NCBI GenBank assembly: GCA_017427265.1
Contig: JAFRTG010000016.1
Span: 1 to 37,732 of the forward strand
From: Oscillospiraceae bacterium
Lineage (GTDB): Bacteria > Bacillota > Clostridia > Oscillospirales > Ruminococcaceae
DNA length: 37,732 nt
Direction of reading: 5' to 3'
Positions 13,219 through 20,225 of the stretch are shown one piece after another; within the stretch, counting starts at the first letter, position 1; each line of letters starts with the position of its first letter. A model generated the notes under the pieces. That model saw only the letters and a program-made list of their open reading frames with translations. It searched no databases and was not told where the DNA came from. Made by a program: the position numbers and the translations under genes.

Positions 13219-13666
13219 CAGATACGGAACCGCATTGAAGCAGCCGGAACAGAAGCCGTCAGTACAGCAGAGCTTGGATTCGTGGGCATTGCTGAATGAG
13301 TTGCTTGGACTTGGCTATCCGCATAACTTCCAGCATGAAGCAGCGCATATCAGCGGCTATCTCTACGATATATCCGCTCTGATTGATAAGGCATACAAGA
13401 TTAAGAGAGAGGTGAGCGATGATTGGGATGCTCCCACCGTCAACCGCTGGATTCCGTGCAGCGAGAGAATGCCGACGATGAATGAAATGCGCCAAAGTGA
13501 CTGCGTACTTGTTTTCGCATTAGACGAGAATTGGATTGGCATGGCATACTACATCGGGGACGGATGGGCTTTTGCAGATGCGCAAACCAAGCCAAGACTT
13601 GAAACTGTTGAAATCACGCATTGGATGCCTTTGCCTGAACCGCCAAAGGAGGATGAGAAAAGATGA
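13205..13666 (+). CDS. Second DUF551 domain protein
   Basis: 153 aa from the ATG 9 nt after AGGAGG (an ATG at 13196 touches that site and is less likely). The N-terminal half (LDSWALLNELLGLGYPHN, HISGYLYDISALIDKAYKI) is helical and unrelated to that of its neighbour. The DUF551 domain starts at W82 (WIPCSERMP) and ends with the same HWMPLPEPPKEDE. The paralogy and the shared 38-bp end suggest domain duplication by recombination. Confidence 0.72.
   Translation: MPITDRYGTALKQPEQKPSVQQSLDSWALLNELLGLGYPHNFQHEAAHISGYLYDISALIDKAYKIKREVSDDWDAPTVNRWIPCSERMPTMNEMRQSDCVLVFALDENWIGMAYYIGDGWAFADAQTKPRLETVEITHWMPLPEPPKEDEKR
13619..13656 (+). repeat. 38-bp exact direct repeat, copy 2 (DUF551 3' end)
   Basis: Second copy of 13162-13199, again placing AAAGGAGG just before the next start codon (13663). 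Confidence 0.85.
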
Positions 13667-13995
13667 AAGGGATAAAATGCTGCGTGGAATGCGCAGGCTA
13701 CAGCCTGAAGAAGCACAAATGCACTTATGGGGCGAAAGATCCCGGAAAAGCAACAGATAGTTTTTATGCGGACTGCCCGCTTGATGATGCTGAACCATTG
13801 CGGCACGGGCGGTGGATTCCGACAGAGTATGACAGCTATGCGGACGGAAATCCCGTGTATGATAAGTTTGAGTGCAGCGAGTGCGGATACGAGCACAACG
13901 GCGAAGGAGATACTCTGACAGCGTTCTGTCCGGACTGCGGCGCAAAAATGGATGCGACCGACACGAATGTCGGCGGCAAAGGAGGTGCTGGCTGA
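13663..13995 (+). CDS. Zinc-ribbon phage protein
   Basis: 110 aa. ATGA overlap with the DUF551 gene. The N-terminus has CCVECAGYSLKKHKC and DCPLDDAE; the C-terminus is a classic zinc ribbon (FECSECGYE, FCPDCGAKM). This two-part build is typical of small accessory proteins in Firmicutes phages whose role is unknown. Ends one base before the next start. Confidence 0.7.
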   Translation: MKGIKCCVECAGYSLKKHKCTYGAKDPGKATDSFYADCPLDDAEPLRHGRWIPTEYDSYADGNPVYDKFECSECGYEHNGEGDTLTAFCPDCGAKMDATDTNVGGKGGAG

Positions 13996-13996
13996 A

Positions 13997-14410
13997 ATGA
14001 TTGTTCAGGTGATGCAGCGGCGCTCCGGTAAAACAACGGAGCTCATACACTTCTCATACCAAACAGGTATTCCGATTGTTACAAGCACTCATGCAAGAAC
14101 GCGCATAATTGAATACATGGCGAAAAGAATGAAGCTGGATATTCCGAAGCCGATTACTGCGAACAGTGTATTCTTTCGGCACGAAATGGCAGCTGCTAAG
14201 GATAGACATATCTTGATTGATGATCTTGATGCTGTTATTTCGGAGTTGTTCCGAAATGCAGGTGTATCTCCTGTATTGGCGACGATGGGAATTGATAATA
14301 CAGATGTTTTGATTCAGCGAGAATTGTATGATCAATTTAAGCAATCTGGTCAATGGTTTGAGCGGAACGGATTAAACCGACAAGCATTCGGAGGTGCTGA
14401 CAATGGCTGA
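13997..14410 (+). CDS. P-loop NTPase-like phage protein
   Basis: 137 aa; AAAGGAGGTG upstream of the ATG. QRRSGKTTELI (7-17) resembles a Walker A motif but lacks its first glycine (M at that place), and HILIDDLDAV is a good Walker B. IVTSTHARTRIIEYMA between them resembles the region following P-loops in small phage NTPases. It may bind nucleotide without being a standard ATPase. Nothing in its neighbours gives a role. Confidence 0.6.
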   Translation: MIVQVMQRRSGKTTELIHFSYQTGIPIVTSTHARTRIIEYMAKRMKLDIPKPITANSVFFRHEMAAAKDRHILIDDLDAVISELFRNAGVSPVLATMGIDNTDVLIQRELYDQFKQSGQWFERNGLNRQAFGGADNG

Positions 14411-14684
14411 ACTGAAACCGTGTCCTTTTTGTGGCGGCACGAATATAACAATCCTTAGTAAAAAGACGAATATATGGCGAAATGGCTTAGGGGATTTCGT
14501 GGTGTACAGAGTTTATTCCGCTCGGTGCAATCGTTGCAATGCAAGAGGTGCGACAGCCGGAGGTCAGTGCGCTCCGGCTGAAAAAACAGTCAAAATATAC
14601 GGAACAGAAACGCTTGTACATAGCTACAAGTACTATCACGATAAAGCCGCCGAAGCATGGAACAGGAGGGCTGAGAATGACTGA
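14403..14684 (+). CDS. Lar-like restriction alleviation protein
   Basis: 93 aa; GGAGG 9 nt before the ATG. MAELKPCPFCGG at the start, CNRCNARG in the middle and KAAEAWNRRAEND at the end are the conserved parts of the Lar family (zinc-binding, named for relief of type I restriction in Rac prophage). Whether members from Firmicutes phages have that activity is not known to me. Overlaps the next gene by 8 bases. Confidence 0.75.
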   Translation: MAELKPCPFCGGTNITILSKKTNIWRNGLGDFVVYRVYSARCNRCNARGATAGGQCAPAEKTVKIYGTETLVHSYKYYHDKAAEAWNRRAEND

Positions 14685-14868
14685 AATGATCACGATCCAG
14701 CCGGATTTCAATGCGCCGATGCGTGACGACACAATCGAGCGTGCACGAAAGTGGCAGGCACAAAACAACAAGAAGCAGGACGGCAGGCGAAAGGTTCCGT
14801 TTGAACAGCCTCGATCATGCGGCAAGGTGTTCACGGGCAGAGAGGAAATCGGATATGAAAATATATAA
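14677..14868 (+). CDS. Small hypothetical protein
   Basis: 63 aa, MTEMITIQPDFNAPMRDD. AGGAGGG 7 nt before the ATG, and the start overlaps the Lar-like gene. The rest is basic and polar (RARKWQAQNNKKQDGRRK). No family recognised. Ends 11 bases into the next gene. Confidence 0.55.
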   Translation: MTEMITIQPDFNAPMRDDTIERARKWQAQNNKKQDGRRKVPFEQPRSCGKVFTGREEIGYENI

Positions 14869-15067
14869 GATCGCTTCGATCATTTCAACACAATTCCTTT
14901 TTGTAATTATCACAATCTTCCTTGTTTATGGCATTTTCGAGCGCGATTGGATCATCACACTGCTGAGCTTCGCAGCCCGCAGCTGCCTCCATTGGATGAG
15001 TATTGAAAATCATGTGCTATTCAACATAAAGGAAGTACGGCGAAGCTCTCACAGATTTTTCAAATAA
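14855..15067 (+). CDS. Small membrane protein
   Basis: 70 aa. AGAGGAA lies about 8 nt before the ATG. One strong transmembrane helix (about 6-26, IASIISTQFLFVIITIFLVYGIF) and a second moderate one (WIITLLSFAARSCLHWM), then a basic tail. Function unknown. Located just before the late regulator. Confidence 0.55.
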   Translation: MKIYKIASIISTQFLFVIITIFLVYGIFERDWIITLLSFAARSCLHWMSIENHVLFNIKEVRRSSHRFFK

Positions 15068-15080
15068 AGGAGTCTGAGAC

Positions 15081-15467
15081 ATGACACCAAAGGAATACTT
15101 ACAGCAGTACGGACATGCAATCCGGCGGACGCACGCGATCAGCGATCACCTGGCAGAGCTGCGCGCGGTTTGTGAACAGCTCCGGACAGAAGACGGAAAG
15201 CGGATCGCGCTTGACGCTGCCGTCGCGCAGCTTGTGGATGCCGAGCAGAAGGTATCTGCCGAGGTCGCACAGCTTTGCAGGCTGGAAACAGAAATCGCCT
15301 GCACCATTGACCGGATGCAGGAGCCGTACCGCACGCTGCTCTATGAACGGTACATCAACGGCAAGACTTGGGAACAGATTGCCGTACACATGAATTATTC
15401 ATACCGGCGCGTGACGCAGTTACATGGTGTTGCTCTTCGGAAGATAAATGATCTGCTTGCAGAGTAA
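15081..15467 (+). CDS. DUF1492 / sigma-70 region 4-like late transcription regulator
   Basis: 128 aa. The N-terminal half is helical (LAELRAVCEQL, VAQLVDAEQKVSAEVAQL). The C-terminal part (about 84-125: YRTLLYERYINGKTWEQIAVHMNYSYRRVTQLHGVALRKINDL) is a sigma-region-4-like helix-turn-helix as in DUF1492 and ArpU/RinA-type proteins. In Firmicutes phages such proteins close the early region and activate the late (packaging) operon; the late promoter here begins about 800 bases downstream. AAAGGAGT precedes the ATG. Confidence 0.82.
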   Translation: MTPKEYLQQYGHAIRRTHAISDHLAELRAVCEQLRTEDGKRIALDAAVAQLVDAEQKVSAEVAQLCRLETEIACTIDRMQEPYRTLLYERYINGKTWEQIAVHMNYSYRRVTQLHGVALRKINDLLAE

Positions 15468-15475
15468 AAGAAACG

Positions 15476-15510
15476 CCCTCTCAAATCGCAGGTTGTGCGG
15501 TTTGAGAGGG
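15476..15510. terminator. Terminator between early operon and hicAB
   Basis: CCCTCTCAAATCGCA (15476-15490) pairs with TGCGGTTTGAGAGGG (15496-15510), 15 bp with one T-G pair. On the minus strand it is followed by CGTTTCTTTT, so it mainly ends hicB transcription; the plus side lacks a T run, though the strong stem may still slow early transcripts. Confidence 0.78.
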
Positions 15511-15516
15511 TATCGG

Positions 15517-15918
15517 TTAACTTAGATTAAGACGCTCCTGCAATGCATTTTGCAGAATTTGTGAAAAATTCAGATGTGCCTTTTCGGCTGCTGTATTCAG
15601 CCAAGCAGGGATTGTGCAGTTTTTGCGGACTGCTTTGCTGCCGTATTTTTCAGCATAAGCATCAATGTCGAGCATAATCACGCTGACCATTCCGTTTTCA
15701 TATTCATCCGCCTTGATGCTTTCAGCTGCCGATGCATTCGGTGCTTTTCTGCCTTCTTCGAGTTCATCAAGCACCCAGCCTGATGCTGCATCAACAGCCT
15801 GCTCTAACGCATCGGCAATGGTTTCGCCTTCAGTTATGCAGCCGGGCAGATCGGGAACAATTACAGTATAACCGCTGACATCGCCAGGGTAAATGCAAAC
15901 TGGATAAATATATTTCAT
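15517..15918 (-). CDS. hicB: HicB antitoxin
   Basis: 133 aa from MKYIYP with GGAGTG 7 nt upstream. Neutralises HicA and represses the operon. Residues 1-75 form the HicB partial RNase H fold (YTVIVPDLPGCITEGETIADALEQAVDAASGWV). The C-terminal part (CTIPAWLNTAAEKAHLNFSQILQNALQERL) is a ribbon-helix-helix-type DNA-binding domain. Downstream of hicA with a 23-nt gap; hicA first is the usual order. Confidence 0.93.
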   Translation of the reverse strand: MKYIYPVCIYPGDVSGYTVIVPDLPGCITEGETIADALEQAVDAASGWVLDELEEGRKAPNASAAESIKADEYENGMVSVIMLDIDAYAEKYGSKAVRKNCTIPAWLNTAAEKAHLNFSQILQNALQERLNLS

Positions 15919-15941
15919 ATATGACACTCCTTTCGCGGGGC

Positions 15942-16127
15942 TTATTTCAGCCCCGCTTGTTTGAGAATTGAATTTGCTGTTTTCGGATCAAGGTCTTTTC
16001 CGGCATGCATTGGAATTGTGACCTTACCGGGTTTGTGAGGATGTATCAGTTGAAGATGTGATCCTCGCTGTGCTTTTTCTGTCCAGCCGTCAGCTTTTAA
16101 TATTTTGAGTATTTCCTTGGCTGTCAT
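15942..16127 (-). CDS. hicA: HicA toxin, mRNA interferase
   Basis: 61 aa from the ATG after GGAGGTGAG; longer starts have no site. Double-stranded-RNA-binding-like fold: MTAKEILKILKADGWTEKAQ, RGSHLQLIHPHK, GKVTIPMHAGKDLDPKTANS, ILKQAG. H24 (RGSH) is the catalytic histidine. It cleaves mRNA and stabilises the prophage through addiction. The cassette is opposite to the flanking early and late genes, so it can be expressed in lysogens. Confidence 0.93.
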   Translation of the reverse strand: MTAKEILKILKADGWTEKAQRGSHLQLIHPHKPGKVTIPMHAGKDLDPKTANSILKQAGLK

Positions 16128-16146
16128 CTCCTCACCTCCTGTGTAT

Positions 16147-16175
16147 ATTATAACACGCATTATGCGTATTGTCAA
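16147..16175 (-). promoter_or_regulatory. hicAB promoter with operator in the spacer
   Basis: On the minus strand TTGACA (plus 16170-16175), a 17-bp spacer and TATAAT (16147-16152), both perfect. The spacer contains a palindrome ACGCAT-T-ATGCGT (16155-16167), placed to block RNA polymerase when bound, presumably by HicB. Confidence 0.85.
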
Positions 16176-16254
16176 GTCCTTTCGCAATAAAAGATGCACA
16201 ATAATAGCAGTACGATGTTGTGCATGTTGACGGTCTGAAGAGAAAAAGATTTCC

Positions 16255-16284
16255 TTGTATTTCCTATTCGATTTATGATATGAT
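16255..16284 (+). promoter_or_regulatory. Candidate late promoter
   Basis: TTGTAT (16255-16260), 18-bp spacer, TATGAT (16279-16284). The weak -35 is consistent with dependence on an activator such as the DUF1492 protein. Upstream, TGCACAA (16195-16201) and TTGTGCA (16218-16224) make an inverted repeat that could be the activator site; a third copy (16313-16319) lies in the leader. Confidence 0.5.
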
Positions 16285-16298
16285 TAAGCTGAGAAAAG

Positions 16299-16380
16299 CG
16301 ACGGAGTGAAGCTGCACAACATGCGGCGAGTGCTTTTCCGGCGGCGTGCCCTAACATGCCGCCCTTTTTCTCCTCCGTCG
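16299..16380 (+). terminator. Structured late leader with internal intrinsic terminator
   Basis: GGCGGCGTG (16340-16348) pairs with CATGCCGCC (16355-16363) and is followed by CTTTTT: a textbook terminator about 50 bases after the late start site. An outer stem CGACGGAG (16299-16306) with CTCCGTCG (16373-16380) encloses it, while AAAAGC (16295-16300) with GCTTTT (16332-16337) would exclude that outer stem. The late operon must be read through it, which suggests control by antitermination or attenuation. The whole non-coding gap 16128-16461 otherwise holds only the promoters listed. Confidence 0.6.
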
Positions 16381-16461
16381 ATGGGGGGAGGGACCCCTTA
16401 AAGAGCAAGGCTGCACTACCGCAAACGTCACTGCTCATTTTCTCTCTCGGAGGTTGATACT

Positions 16462-17700
16462 GTGGCTGAAAAAGGCATTGAATACTTGAAGCGAAAGCTC
16501 ACAATGAAGCAAAGCAGAGTCCGGCTGCGGTATGGCTTCTACGACATGAAAAACCATGTCGATGATATCAAAGGCATTATCCCGGACAGACTGAAATGGA
16601 TTTCCGCCTCGCTCGGATGGTGTGCGAAGGGCGTTGATACGCTTGCAAACCGCATCGTCTTCGACGGCTTTGATCATGATGACTTCCTTCTTGGTGATAT
16701 CTACAGCAATAACAACCCGGATATTCTCTGCGATGATGCCGTGCTGTCCTCGCTGATCGGCTCGTGCAGCTTCATCTACATCGGCAGGGATGCGTCCGGT
16801 TATCCGACCATGCAGGTGATCGACGGCAGCCATGCGACCGGCGAGATCGACCGTGTGACCAATCTGCTGACAGAGGGATATGCCGTTCTGGAGCATGATG
16901 AATACGACAAGCCGGTGCTTGAGGCGTACTTCCGCCCGTATCGCACCGACTATTACCGCAACGGCAGGCTCGCGCCTGAAATGACGATGGAGCACACTGC
17001 GCCGTATGCGCTTCTTGTGCCGATGATCTACCGGCCCGATGCAATGCGGCCGTTCGGTCATTCCCGTATCTCCCGCTGCTGCATGGACACTGTCAAGGCG
17101 GCGATCCGCACGATGCGTCGCTCTGAGGTCAGCTCGGAGTTCTACAGCTTCCCGCAGCGTTATGTGCTCGGTCTGGAGGATGATGCCGCCAGAATCGAAG
17201 GCGATGACAAGGTCCAAGCGGTGATGTCTGCATTCTTGGACTTCAGGAAGGACAGCAACGGCGGTCATCCGACCGTCGGGCAGTTCGATCAGCAGAGCAT
17301 GGCACCGTTCACGGAGCAGCTCCGGACGCTTGCAGCAGTCTTCGCCGGCGAAACCGATCTGACGCTGGAAGACCTCGGATTCTCGACCGGCAACCCGCCG
17401 AGCTATGATGCAATCAGAGCGTCGCATGAGAATCTGCGGCTGACCGCTCGCAAGGCGCAGCGCACGTTTGGCACCGGCTTCCTGAATGCAGGCTATCTCG
17501 CCGCGTGCGTCCGCGACCGGCAGACCTATAACCGCGACACCTTCCGGGATATCAAGCCGGTGTGGATGCCGATTTTTGAGCCGGATGCTGCGACGCTCGG
17601 AGTGATCGGCGACGCGATCCTGAAAATCAACCAGGCGTCTGAGGGCTTCCTCGGCAGCCGTAACATTAAGTCTCTCACCGGTTTGGAGAGTGATGCATAA
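16462..17700 (+). CDS. Phage portal protein
   Basis: 412 aa, starting at GTG with GGAGG 9 nt upstream. Forms the dodecameric portal ring at one capsid vertex. SPP1 gp6-like features: RLRYGFYDMKNHVDDIKGI, GWCAKGVDTLANRIVFDGF, LIGSCSFIYIG, and the C-terminal region NPPSYDAIRASHENLRLTARKAQR. It is the first gene of the late operon, ahead of MuF, with the large terminase four genes later, the reverse of the usual terminase-portal order. Confidence 0.88.
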   Translation: MAEKGIEYLKRKLTMKQSRVRLRYGFYDMKNHVDDIKGIIPDRLKWISASLGWCAKGVDTLANRIVFDGFDHDDFLLGDIYSNNNPDILCDDAVLSSLIGSCSFIYIGRDASGYPTMQVIDGSHATGEIDRVTNLLTEGYAVLEHDEYDKPVLEAYFRPYRTDYYRNGRLAPEMTMEHTAPYALLVPMIYRPDAMRPFGHSRISRCCMDTVKAAIRTMRRSEVSSEFYSFPQRYVLGLEDDAARIEGDDKVQAVMSAFLDFRKDSNGGHPTVGQFDQQSMAPFTEQLRTLAAVFAGETDLTLEDLGFSTGNPPSYDAIRASHENLRLTARKAQRTFGTGFLNAGYLAACVRDRQTYNRDTFRDIKPVWMPIFEPDAATLGVIGDAILKINQASEGFLGSRNIKSLTGLESDA

Positions 17701-19019
17701 TGGCAATGACACCGCTGCAATCCGTGCTGTGGGATGTCAAGCAGCGGATTGAGAATGACAAGAAGCTCTCAAAGCTCCGGCAGAAGGTCAACAGCGGCAA
17801 GGCTACATACGCAGACACTGCTGCATACAGCACACACGTCGGCAATCTGCTCGGCGATACCTTTGCCCAGCATATTCTCTCGGTTTCGCCGGAATTGCGT
17901 GAAGCGCTGACAGTCGAATTGCTGCATGACCGCTATATGGACATCAATGCGATCATTGACAGGGTGCAGAAGTCTATAGACGAAGCGCAGGGGCTTCATC
18001 TTGCGCCGCAGCACTCTCCGTTTTATGATGATCGCGCCCATCAGATCGGCAGCGCGCTCGCTGATCCGACTGTGCCGGATGAAACGATCAAACGCCGTGC
18101 GAGAGCGGCAACGGCAACCGCAACAAAGGCGATGCACGATGACCGCATGAAGTCAGAGGCGAAGTTCCGCAGCCGTGCAGGACTGAAATGCTTTATCACG
18201 CGCAAGGCGGTTTCCGGCTGCTGCGCATGGTGTACTGCTATGGCTGGACGATTCGAGTACGGCGAAGAGCCTGACGACATTTACCGCCGGCACGACAACT
18301 GCGACTGCACCGTGACATTTGAGAACGGTCGCAAGCGGCAGGATGTGTGGAGCAAGCGTGAATGGGAAACGCCTGAACCGGGCGCGGGTGCCGGCGAGCG
18401 GGTTGTGCTGACTGAGGAGCAGGCAAGCGAACTGGAAGCAAAACATTTGCCGGAAGTATTGACAAACGGCGAAAAACGTGATATCATGAACATAAGGCTG
18501 GATGATATTAAAACGGCAGTAACTGGTTCGCCAATATCCGAAGAAGTCGCAGAATATATTTTCAGTGTTTTGGCTGAGCATAGAGATCAGTTCAAATTTG
18601 ACGGTGTCAAGGTTTTGGCTCTTGATCCTAAAATCGTGATGCAGACTGATCCCGTTCAAAACGGTACATTTTATGACATTGTACTTAATTTGAATTCTGC
18701 TTTTCTTGGCGGAAAGACCGTTCAGCAACTTGATGCAGAAATCGAAGCATCAAATGTCACAAGAGCGAATTCTCTTCGTGAAGCCGTCATTCATGAGATT
18801 TATCATGGAAAAATGTATTATCAAAAGAATAAGGGCGAGATTGATGCCCTTTATGAAGTTCTTGAAGGCATTAAGATTGATGGAATCAGTCGGACGGCAT
18901 ATAAGGATGGCTTTGAATGTATCGCAGAAGTCGGCGTGCTGTATGAGCGTGGGGAAACATCTGATATTCCTAAAGATGCAAAGGATTTGTTCTTCAAATA
19001 TTTGGGGGTGAAGATATGA
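17700..19019 (+). CDS. MuF-type head protein fused to C-terminal zinc metallopeptidase-like domain
   Basis: 439 aa; ATG overlaps the portal stop. Residues 1-220 are a MuF head-morphogenesis domain, with a Cys-rich end (GCCAWCTAMAGRFEYG, YRRHDNCDC) at 173-203. Residues about 240-439 are an added domain with HEIYH (365-369), an HExxH zinc-protease signature, and later glutamates (GFECIAE, E406/E410) as possible third ligand. From about 18420 on, base composition becomes clearly AT-richer than the MuF part, suggesting separate origin of the domain. MuF proteins with exchangeable C-terminal toxin domains are known; this one is probably carried in the virion and could be injected. Target unknown. 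Confidence 0.8.
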   Translation: MAMTPLQSVLWDVKQRIENDKKLSKLRQKVNSGKATYADTAAYSTHVGNLLGDTFAQHILSVSPELREALTVELLHDRYMDINAIIDRVQKSIDEAQGLHLAPQHSPFYDDRAHQIGSALADPTVPDETIKRRARAATATATKAMHDDRMKSEAKFRSRAGLKCFITRKAVSGCCAWCTAMAGRFEYGEEPDDIYRRHDNCDCTVTFENGRKRQDVWSKREWETPEPGAGAGERVVLTEEQASELEAKHLPEVLTNGEKRDIMNIRLDDIKTAVTGSPISEEVAEYIFSVLAEHRDQFKFDGVKVLALDPKIVMQTDPVQNGTFYDIVLNLNSAFLGGKTVQQLDAEIEASNVTRANSLREAVIHEIYHGKMYYQKNKGEIDALYEVLEGIKIDGISRTAYKDGFECIAEVGVLYERGETSDIPKDAKDLFFKYLGVKI

Positions 19020-19198
19020 TTCAGTTAAGTGATTGCGATAACTGCAAGCATTGCTTTGGATTTGAACATGGTCATGCATTATGCGATGCATTTCCGGATG
19101 GCATTCCGTATGATCATATGGATAAAGATTTGGTAGGATGTAAAAACTGCAACAACGGCATTGGATTTGAACCGAAAGAAGAACCCGCCCAGCAATGA
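19016..19198 (+). CDS. Small Cys-rich protein following MuF
   Basis: 60 aa; ATGA overlap with the MuF fusion. CDNCKHCFGFEHGHALCDAF followed by PDGIPYD, CKNCNN and IGFEPK. The C-x2-C...C-x-A-F-P-x-G-I-P pattern with a G-x-x-F-E-P end is shared by small proteins found right behind MuF or ADP-ribosyltransferase genes in many Firmicutes phages. Role unknown; the tight coupling to a toxin-like domain makes an immunity or chaperone role thinkable. AT-rich like that domain. Confidence 0.65.
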   Translation: MIQLSDCDNCKHCFGFEHGHALCDAFPDGIPYDHMDKDLVGCKNCNNGIGFEPKEEPAQQ

Positions 19199-19207
19199 GC
19201 GGGTTTT
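19182..19207 (+). terminator. Terminator-like hairpin inside the late operon, copy 1
   Basis: AACCCGC (19182-19188) pairs with GCGGGTT (19199-19205) and TTTTC follows. The stem overlaps the last codons of the Cys-rich gene. It is followed by CATGCCCGAAAAGAGG, nearly the same string that follows the hairpin at 19803-19830. Confidence 0.5.
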
Positions 19208-19233
19208 CTCATGCCCGAAAAGAGGTGAAACGA

Positions 19234-19704
19234 ATGGATGAAGGCTATGACGGATACCGCATGATGCTGCGTGATTTGTTTCCGGAGCATGACACAAAGC
19301 GTGTTTTCGTGGTGAACGGCTCGCCGGGCAGCGGAAAAACGACCTTCGTCAAATCGAAAATCAAGCAGGGAGATATCGCACTTGACTTTGACAAGCTGAC
19401 CGCCGCCCTTGCGCTGGATGATGCACTTTACGGCGACCGCAAGCCGCAGCTCGATGTTGCACTTGCCGCACGCGAAGCGATCTTTGAGCAAATCCAATAC
19501 CGGCGCGGCGATTGGCAGAACGCTTATGTTATCACAGCATCAAACGATCCGAAAAAGGTTGAGCGGCTGTGCAGCCGGCTCGATGCCGAGCTGATTACCA
19601 TGAATGCGACTGCCGAGGAATGCAAGGAGCGCATCCGGAATGATTCCCGCCGCGACGGCTTCACAGACAAGTATCTCGCGCTTGTCGATGAATGGTACAA
19701 ATGA
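19234..19704 (+). CDS. P-loop kinase-like ATPase
   Basis: 156 aa from the ATG after AGAGGTGA. Walker A NGSPGSGKTT (28-37), then the IALDFDKL strand, YVITASNDPKK (a Walker B-like strand) and the lid region ATAEECKERIRNDSR. This resembles small phage AAA/zeta-like kinases found between head genes and HNH genes. The substrate is not known. Kinase fold is clear, the role in packaging or host takeover is not. Confidence 0.75.
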   Translation: MDEGYDGYRMMLRDLFPEHDTKRVFVVNGSPGSGKTTFVKSKIKQGDIALDFDKLTAALALDDALYGDRKPQLDVALAAREAIFEQIQYRRGDWQNAYVITASNDPKKVERLCSRLDAELITMNATAEECKERIRNDSRRDGFTDKYLALVDEWYK

Positions 19705-19802
19705 ACGAGGTGATCACCATGACCGTGAGAGGCAACTGAACGGACAGAGCGCGGCACGCCTCTGCTGCAAGCGTACCAAGCCGCGCCATTTAATAATATC
19801 CA

Positions 19803-19830
19803 AGCACTGAGGAATCCTCGGTGCTTTTTT
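19803..19830 (+). terminator. Intrinsic terminator inside the late operon, copy 2
   Basis: AGCACTGAGG (19803-19812) pairs with CCTCGGTGCT (19816-19825, one T-G pair); loop AAT; T6 follows. It lies in the 148-base gap between kinase and HNH genes and would stop transcription before terminase unless overridden. Followed by CATGCCCGAAAGGAGG. Confidence 0.72.
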
Positions 19831-19852
19831 CATGCCCGAAAGGAGGCACACC

Positions 19853-20212
19853 ATGCCGAACGCGCCGAGAGCCAAGCCGAACCTGCGCCCCGATCACAAC
19901 GGCCCGCAGCGTGCGCAGTTTGAATCGAACAAGAAGAAAATCTACATGACGCAGAAGGTCTGCGGCATTTGCGGCAAGCCGGTTGACTTCCGGCTGAAAT
20001 TCCCGCATCCGCTCTCTCCCTGCATCGACCATATCATTCCGGTTGCCAAAGGCGGGCACCCTTCCGACCTGAACAACTTGCAGCTCGCACACATGACCTG
20101 CAACCGGGACAAATCCGACAAGCTCGTTGCGCAGAAGGTGGAATTTTCCGGCGGCATCGAGCTCGTATCGAACAGACTGCTGCCGCTGACATTCGACTGG
20201 AAGACCATCTGA
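19853..20212 (+). CDS. HNH endonuclease
   Basis: 119 aa from the ATG 7 nt after AAAGGAGG. C37-x2-C40 (CGIC), D59-H60 (CIDHIIPVAKGG), N74/N75 (LNNLQLAH), H80 and C83-N84 (HMTCNRDKSDK) form the HNH beta-beta-alpha-metal site with structural zinc. HNH proteins encoded beside the large terminase stimulate cos cleavage in HK97 and other phages, so cos packaging is likely. Directly followed by terL with 13 nt between. Confidence 0.9.
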   Translation: MPNAPRAKPNLRPDHNGPQRAQFESNKKKIYMTQKVCGICGKPVDFRLKFPHPLSPCIDHIIPVAKGGHPSDLNNLQLAHMTCNRDKSDKLVAQKVEFSGGIELVSNRLLPLTFDWKTI

Positions 20213-20225
20213 AAGGAGTTTGTGC

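Noticed and set aside
16435-17712. 425-codon open frame on the minus strand opposite the portal gene
   Set aside because: It mirrors a well supported portal gene codon by codon, has no ribosome site and an Arg/His-rich composition typical of antisense frames in GC-rich DNA.
19701-19790. Remnant of a small terminase gene between kinase and HNH
   Set aside because: One frame gives a short plausible stretch, but no start, no HTH and a terminator inside; too weak to call a pseudogene.
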